From assembly GCA_002341345.1 (NCBI GenBank), contig DDNW01000163.1, forward strand, positions 1-9,475: a stretch of 9,475 nt of DNA. Reading direction: 5' to 3'. Within the stretch, counting starts at the first letter, position 1. The number at the start of each line of letters is the position of its first letter. Of this stretch, positions 5,092-9,475 are shown piece after piece. A program made the position numbers and the translations under genes. This DNA comes from Erythrobacter sp. UBA2510. Lineage in GTDB: Bacteria > Pseudomonadota > Alphaproteobacteria > Sphingomonadales > Sphingomonadaceae. The notes under the pieces are model-generated. The model searched no databases, was not told where the DNA came from, and saw only the letters and a list, made by a program, of their open reading frames with translations.

Positions 5092-7878
5092 ATGAAAATG
5101 GAGGGACTGCCGAGCAGCACAGCTGCGGCGCAAAAGGATTGCGATGCTTGCGATTCCGCAAGCCCCGACTCGCGCGCCCCACGCACGAGCGCGCATGAGA
5201 CAGTCGCACCGCAGCCTGAGCCCTCACAGGCGCTCAAAAGATTGCCCCTGCGCGACCGGCGCAAGGGGCCGCGCCGCGAGCCAAAACCCGACCGCGCCTC
5301 CGAGTTCGCCGAGCAGTCGCTTGCGGCCAACGACTTGCTGCCGCGCAACTGGACCTACCTTATCGCTGGTATGCTGGCCTCTATCGGGGCCGCGTTCATA
5401 CTTTCGGGCGGACTGCCTCGCAGCTCGACCATTTTCCTGCTGAGCGTTTCGCTGCTGCTGGTGGTTGTGTGCGGCAGCTGGTTCAGTGGTGCGGCGCTGC
5501 CCGACAGAAAGTCACGCATATTGGCCCTCAGCCTCACGGTCATCCTGCCACCCTTCATGTTCGGGCTTGGCATGATGCGCTGGGCACTGGCCGACGGGCT
5601 GCCCTACGATGCGGCGTTGGCGACATTGCTGTGCGTGGGCGGCATTACCTCCACTCTCATGCGGCGACACCCGGTGACGATCCTGTCCGCGCAATTGTCG
5701 ATCTGGTCGGCTGCCGTCGTTGCCAACGGCTCGCTCGCGGGTCTGTCCGCCCTGCTGGTCGCGCTCAGTGTCGCGGCGGTGGTCGGGCGTGAAGAGGTTG
5801 AGCGCATGCGCGAGGAAGAGCGTCTGCGGATCGCGCAGGAGCAGGCGCAGGCCCGCTCGCGCGTCATCTTGACCGATTACGAGGAAACGCGACAGGGCTG
5901 GTTCTGGGAGACGGATCGGCGTTCGCTGCTGACCTATGTTTCCGCACCGGTTGCGCAGGCGCTGGGCGCCGAGCCCGAGGAATTGATCGGCCAGCCGCTG
6001 GTGACGCTATTTTCGGCGGAACACGATGGTGAGCAGGGCGTACGCGCCCTTAAATTACATCTGTCCCGGCGCGAACCGTTCCACGAAATCTCGCTGGCTG
6101 CGGCGCTTGAGGACGCAGAATTGTGGTGGGCGCTGAGCGGTCGTCCGACCTTTGGCGAGGGCGGGGAGTTCCTCGGCTATCGCGGATCGGGCACCGATCT
6201 GACCGAGCGCCGGCGCAGTCAGGAGCGCGCCGCGCGGCTGGCGCATTTCGATTCGCTCACCGAGCTGGCCAATCGTTTCCAGATGACGCAGCGGCTGGAC
6301 GAGATCCTGACCTCGCCGTTGCTCGACAAACGAAGCTGCGCGGTCCTGCTGCTCGACCTCGACCGGTTCAAGCAGGTCAACGACACGATGGGGCACCCGG
6401 CAGGCGATGCGCTGCTGCGCAAGGTCGCCCGGCGGCTCGATGCTGCGGTCGGCAAGGCCGGACTGGTCGGGCGGCTGGGCGGCGACGAGTTCGAGGTGAT
6501 CATTCCGGGAAGAAGCAGCCGCCAAGCGCTTGCGGAACTGTCGCTGACGATCATCGACGACCTTTCGCAGCCTTATACGATTGACGGGCAGAACGTGAAT
6601 ATCGGCGTGTCGATCGGCCTTGCGCTGGCCCCGCATGACGGCGTGACCAATGACGATCTGATCCGCAATGCCGACCTTGCGCTCTATGCGGCCAAGGATG
6701 CAGGCCGGGGTCGCTATGAGTTCTTCAGCGAGGAACTACATGCAGAAGCCAAGGCGCGTGCGCGGCTTGAAATCGACCTGCGCGAGGCGATTGCGGCGGG
6801 CGATTTGCAGCTGTTCTACCAGCCGGTCATCGCACTTGGCAGTGAGCGGATTTCCAGTTTCGAGGCGCTGCTGCGCTGGCACCACCGCGACAAGGGCTGG
6901 ATGCCGACCCACAAATTCATCGAGACTGCAGAATATACCGGCCTGATCTCGGTCATCGGCGAATGGGCGCTGCGCACGGCCTGCATGCAGATGGCGCAAT
7001 GGCCCGATACGGTCAGCGTGTCGGTCAACGTCTCGCCGTTGCAATTCGCCAATCCGCAATTGCCCTCGATCGTGACCAGCGCGATTGCCAGTGCCGGGAT
7101 CGATCCGGCGCGACTCGAGCTGGAAATCACCGAGAGCGTCTATCTCAATGACGATGCGGGGACGGACGAGATGTTCGCCCGCCTCAAGGCGATCGGCGTC
7201 CGGCTTGCGCTCGACGATTTCGGGACCGGCTATTCCTCGCTCGGCTATCTCAAAAAGGCACCGTTCGACCGGATCAAGATCGACCAGAGCTTCGTACGTG
7301 GGGCCGCCGAAAAGGTCAGCCGCAACCGCGCGATCATCGCCTCGATCGCCAATCTGGCGCAGGCGCTGGGCATGGACACGACCGCCGAGGGGGTCGAGAC
7401 GCTCGACGAGCTCGACCTCGTGCGGTCGCTGGGATGCAGCCATATCCAGGGTTTCATCTACGAACGCCCAATGGAGGCCAGCGCGGCCACGGCGCGGATT
7501 CATGGCGGGCTCGAGGCGCTGCCGGTAGGCCAGCGCGAGGCGCGTGCCCCGCGCGAGTCGACCATGCGCCAGGTCGTGCTTGAACATGAGGGGCATTCCT
7601 ATGCGGGCACCTTGCGCAATATTTCTGCCACCGGTGCGATGATCGAAGGGCTGTGGAACGTGCCGGTAGGAGCGCGCTTCATCGTCCACTTGTCGCAGAC
7701 TCATAAGGTCGAGGGCGTCACCCGCTGGTCGACCGGCGACCGCATGGGGCTGGCCTTCGCCGATGCGCTGGGGCTCGACTGGGATGGCCGGATCGTCGCC
7801 CTCCAGGGCCCGCCGCCGAAGCCGGAAAAATTCTTTGCAAACAGGCTCTCTGCAGGGGTTTCCGGCGGCGGTCGTTAG
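5092..7878 (+). CDS. Membrane PAS-GGDEF-EAL-PilZ cyclic-di-GMP protein
   Basis: This is a multidomain inner-membrane protein of 928 residues predicted to make, degrade and sense c-di-GMP. In order: a polar, basic N-terminus (1-86); five or six hydrophobic helices (about 87-107, 112-131, 143-162, 173-190, 197-232); a charged coiled linker (233-258); a PAS-like domain (260-372, GWFWETD and WWALSGRP); and GGDEF (about 380-544) with intact GGDEF at 463-467 but no RxxD inhibitory site. EAL (556-797) keeps EAL 591-593, Asn646, Glu678, Asp708-Asp709, Lys729, Glu766 and Gln786, so phosphodiesterase activity is plausible. A C-terminal PilZ-like domain (818-907) has NISATG at 843-848 and RWSTGDRMGLAF, but its RxxxR motif is degenerate. 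Start choice is uncertain: GTG 5068, ATG 5092 and ATG 5098 all lack a Shine-Dalgarno sequence. The product may control motility, adhesion or biofilm; which enzymatic activity dominates is unknown. Confidence 0.9.
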   Translation: MKMEGLPSSTAAAQKDCDACDSASPDSRAPRTSAHETVAPQPEPSQALKRLPLRDRRKGPRREPKPDRASEFAEQSLAANDLLPRNWTYLIAGMLASIGAAFILSGGLPRSSTIFLLSVSLLLVVVCGSWFSGAALPDRKSRILALSLTVILPPFMFGLGMMRWALADGLPYDAALATLLCVGGITSTLMRRHPVTILSAQLSIWSAAVVANGSLAGLSALLVALSVAAVVGREEVERMREEERLRIAQEQAQARSRVILTDYEETRQGWFWETDRRSLLTYVSAPVAQALGAEPEELIGQPLVTLFSAEHDGEQGVRALKLHLSRREPFHEISLAAALEDAELWWALSGRPTFGEGGEFLGYRGSGTDLTERRRSQERAARLAHFDSLTELANRFQMTQRLDEILTSPLLDKRSCAVLLLDLDRFKQVNDTMGHPAGDALLRKVARRLDAAVGKAGLVGRLGGDEFEVIIPGRSSRQALAELSLTIIDDLSQPYTIDGQNVNIGVSIGLALAPHDGVTNDDLIRNADLALYAAKDAGRGRYEFFSEELHAEAKARARLEIDLREAIAAGDLQLFYQPVIALGSERISSFEALLRWHHRDKGWMPTHKFIETAEYTGLISVIGEWALRTACMQMAQWPDTVSVSVNVSPLQFANPQLPSIVTSAIASAGIDPARLELEITESVYLNDDAGTDEMFARLKAIGVRLALDDFGTGYSSLGYLKKAPFDRIKIDQSFVRGAAEKVSRNRAIIASIANLAQALGMDTTAEGVETLDELDLVRSLGCSHIQGFIYERPMEASAATARIHGGLEALPVGQREARAPRESTMRQVVLEHEGHSYAGTLRNISATGAMIEGLWNVPVGARFIVHLSQTHKVEGVTRWSTGDRMGLAFADALGLDWDGRIVALQGPPPKPEKFFANRLSAGVSGGGR
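6124..7283 (+). repeat. Duplicated PAS-GGDEF-EAL region, copy 1
   Basis: This stretch aligns with 8316-9475 at a constant offset of 2192 bases and no gaps, judged from shared protein motifs. Exact DNA matches include 6673-6697 with 8865-8889 (25 bases), 6859-6884 with 9051-9076 (26 bases) and 7261-7283 with 9453-9475 (23 bases). Upstream, the GWFWETD/AWFWATD motifs are offset by 2189, so one codon was gained or lost inside the PAS domain. Confidence 0.75.
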
Positions 7879-7883
7879 CGAAA

Positions 7884-7938
7884 AAGTAAGCCTGCCCTTT
7901 TACTTCTCACAAGGTACGGCAGGCACATTCCACCTGCC
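7884..7938 (+). promoter_or_regulatory. Competing hairpins between the two c-di-GMP genes
   Basis: Segment A, GCCTGCC (7890-7896), pairs perfectly with segment B, GGCAGGC (7918-7924). B can instead pair with segment C, CCTGCC (7933-7938), using its GGCAGG (7918-7923) and a nine-base loop. A further stem, AAGTAA (7884-7889) with TTACTT (7900-7905), encloses A and would also compete. The alternatives lie just before AAGGAG at 7949. No T-run follows. The geometry resembles an RNA switch or attenuator, but no known riboswitch class is recognised. Confidence 0.4.
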
Positions 7939-7948
7939 AGAGTTGTGC

Positions 7949-7954
7949 AAGGAG
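7949..7954 (+). promoter_or_regulatory. Ribosome binding site of the second GGDEF-EAL gene
   Basis: AAGGAG lies ten bases before the ATG at 7965. The later in-frame ATG at 8031 has no such site, which decides the start. Confidence 0.75.
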
Positions 7955-7964
7955 ACGGACATTC

Positions 7965-9475
7965 ATGGGCGTGCGTGGACTTCTGCGTAAGGTTGGAGGC
8001 GTCGGAGATGTGTCCGGCGGCGCCTCTCCCATGTCCGATGCCGAAAAACTCGCTCTTTTCCAGTCGCTTGAAGAAAACGAGGTCGCATGGTTCTGGGCGA
8101 CTGACGATCAGGGGCGACTGATCTATCTGTCGCCCGGCGCGCTGGCAAAACTGGGCGAGGACGCGCTGGCGCTGGGCATGCCGCTCACCACCATCGTGGA
8201 AACGACCGATCAAAATGGCGAAATCGGCGGTGAACGCCCGCTGAGTTTCTTCATGGGCTCACGGAGCAAAATCCAGGACCAGACCGTGCGGTTGAAGGAC
8301 CAGCGGCGCGAGGTCTGGTGGTCGCTTTCGGGCAGGCCGGTCAACGACCGCAGCGGATCTTTCATCGGCTTTCGCGGAAGTGCCAAGGACATCACTTCGC
8401 AATTCGCGAAGCACCGCGACGAATCGCGAATGGCGCAGTTTGACGCGCTGACCGGGCTCGCCAATCGTCACCGCATGACCACGCGGCTGGAAAGCACGCT
8501 GACCGCCTTCCGGGCAGCCAAGCGCAGTTGCGCGCTGCTGATGATGGATCTCGACAAGTTCAAGCATGTCAATGACAGCCTCGGTCATCCGGCGGGTGAT
8601 GAATTGTTGCGTCAGGTCGCTGATCGGTTGCAGAAGATCGTGCCCGAACCGGCAGAAATTGGCCGTTTGGGGGGCGACGAGTTCCAGATCATCATCCCCG
8701 ATGCCGACGACCGCGGGCAGCTGGGCGAGCTGGCCGGGCAGATCATCAAGATGCTTTCGCAGCCCTATTCGCTCAATGGCGACCGTGCCGCGATCGGTGC
8801 ATCGGTCGGGATTGCGGTTGCCCCCTATGACGGCGTGACGATGGACGAGCTGGTCGAAAGCGCGGACCTTGCGCTCTATGCGGCCAAGGGCGGCGGGCGC
8901 GGGCAATATCGCTTCTACGGCGTCGAACTGGCCAGTGCGGCCGCCCGCCAGCGCGAGATCGGCGAAGAACTGCGCCACGCGGCCGACCGCGACGAGCTGC
9001 TGCTCCATTACCAGCCCATCGTCGGGGCCAAGGACCATCAGGTCGTTGCCTTCGAGGCGCTGCTGCGCTGGCACCATCCTGACCTTGGGATGATTCCGCC
9101 CGAGACCTTCCTGCCGATCGCAGAGGATCTGCAGATCATGGGTAAGCTGGGCGAATGGGTTATCCGCCGCGCCTGCCAGGATGCGTCCGAATGGCCGGGC
9201 GACATTCGCGTGGCGGTCAATGTGACGGGCCAGCAATTTGCCTCGGGCAATTTTCTCGAACTGATCGAGGATTCGCTCAAGAGCTCGGGAATGCGCCCCG
9301 GGCGGCTCGAACTGGAGATTACCGAAAACGTTTTCCTTGGCGATCAGGCGCTGGTCGATGCGATCTTCAAGCGCCTGTTCCGGATGGGCGTACGTCTGAC
9401 GCTCGACGATTTCGGCACCGGCTACGGCTCGCTCGGCAATCTGCGCCGCGCGCCGTTCGACCGGATCAAGATCGA
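7965..9475 (+). CDS. Cytosolic PAS-GGDEF-EAL cyclic-di-GMP protein, 3' truncated
   Basis: The frame stays open from the ATG at 7965 to the window edge, giving 503 complete codons; the end of the EAL domain and anything beyond are missing. The short N-terminus (1-35) has no membrane segment or signal peptide, so the protein is probably cytosolic. A PAS-like domain follows (about 36-145: AWFWATD at 41-47, WWSLSGRP at 118-125, FRGSAKDIT at 136-144). The GGDEF domain (about 155-318) has an intact GGDEF at 236-240 and no RxxD inhibitory site. The EAL domain begins near 330, with EAL at 364-366, Asn419, Glu451 and Asp481-Asp482 visible; the later catalytic Lys, Glu and Gln are outside the window. 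Asn419 sits in NVTGQQF where NxS is usual, and loop 6 reads DFGTGYGSL. It is a tandem paralogue of the gene ending 86 bases upstream. Whether it also ends in PilZ cannot be seen. Confidence 0.92.
   Translation, partial: MGVRGLLRKVGGVGDVSGGASPMSDAEKLALFQSLEENEVAWFWATDDQGRLIYLSPGALAKLGEDALALGMPLTTIVETTDQNGEIGGERPLSFFMGSRSKIQDQTVRLKDQRREVWWSLSGRPVNDRSGSFIGFRGSAKDITSQFAKHRDESRMAQFDALTGLANRHRMTTRLESTLTAFRAAKRSCALLMMDLDKFKHVNDSLGHPAGDELLRQVADRLQKIVPEPAEIGRLGGDEFQIIIPDADDRGQLGELAGQIIKMLSQPYSLNGDRAAIGASVGIAVAPYDGVTMDELVESADLALYAAKGGGRGQYRFYGVELASAAARQREIGEELRHAADRDELLLHYQPIVGAKDHQVVAFEALLRWHHPDLGMIPPETFLPIAEDLQIMGKLGEWVIRRACQDASEWPGDIRVAVNVTGQQFASGNFLELIEDSLKSSGMRPGRLELEITENVFLGDQALVDAIFKRLFRMGVRLTLDDFGTGYGSLGNLRRAPFDRIKI
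8316..9475 (+). repeat. Duplicated PAS-GGDEF-EAL region, copy 2
   Basis: This is the partner of 6124-7283, as described there. The match is still running at the window edge, so the duplication continues to the right. Across the GGDEF core, more than half the residues are identical by eye. Confidence 0.75.

Noticed and set aside
6736..9236. Minus-strand frames of 322 and 325 residues opposite the two EAL regions
   Set aside because: They resemble each other only because the sense genes are paralogues. Both are shadows of conserved sense codons.
1..9475. CRISPR array, tRNA, rRNA, insertion sequence or prophage
   Set aside because: No regularly spaced repeats, cloverleaf, transposase or phage-type gene was seen on either strand.

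Overview
The window is GC-rich, densely coded bacterial chromosome. Its proteins look alphaproteobacterial, most like the Sphingomonadales/Erythrobacteraceae. That rests on the style of the FabD, FabG and DnaN proteins, the adrenodoxin-reductase-type ferredoxin reductase, and a pair of PAS-GGDEF-EAL proteins. The taxonomic placement is inference; no rRNA or other marker is present. I see no tRNA, rRNA, insertion sequence, prophage gene or CRISPR array.

Layout. (1) 3-380 (+): the C-terminal part of an LD-carboxypeptidase (peptidase S66), cut by the left edge. (2) 450-2137 (+): fabD and fabG, translationally coupled, for fatty acid synthesis; acpP and fabF do not follow. (3) 2138-2460: a 323-base non-coding stretch holding a 19-bp palindrome, a small hairpin flanked by 9-bp direct repeats, a DnaA-box-like 9-mer, and a structured leader with a possible 21-codon mini-ORF just ahead of dnaN. 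(4) 2461-3588 (+): dnaN, the sliding clamp. (5) 3616-4941 (-): an FAD/NADPH ferredoxin reductase convergent with dnaN; the two stop codons lie in the arms of one short inverted repeat. (6) 4942-5091: a divergent intergenic region. (7) 5092-7878 (+): a large membrane protein with PAS, GGDEF, EAL and PilZ domains. (8) 7965 to the right edge (+): a second PAS-GGDEF-EAL protein, without membrane segments and cut by the window end.

The left half is housekeeping: cell-wall turnover, fatty acid synthesis, replication and redox supply. The right half is a cyclic-di-GMP module. The two c-di-GMP genes are tandem paralogues. Their GGDEF and EAL regions align without a gap at a constant offset of 2192 bases, so they arose by duplication. 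The upstream copy is membrane-anchored and ends in a PilZ-type c-di-GMP receptor domain; the downstream copy appears cytosolic. The 86 bases between them contain three segments that can form mutually exclusive hairpins just ahead of the second gene's ribosome binding site.

I found no clearly new system. The best candidates for follow-up are the synthase-phosphodiesterase-receptor fusion, its tandem partner, and the RNA structure between them.
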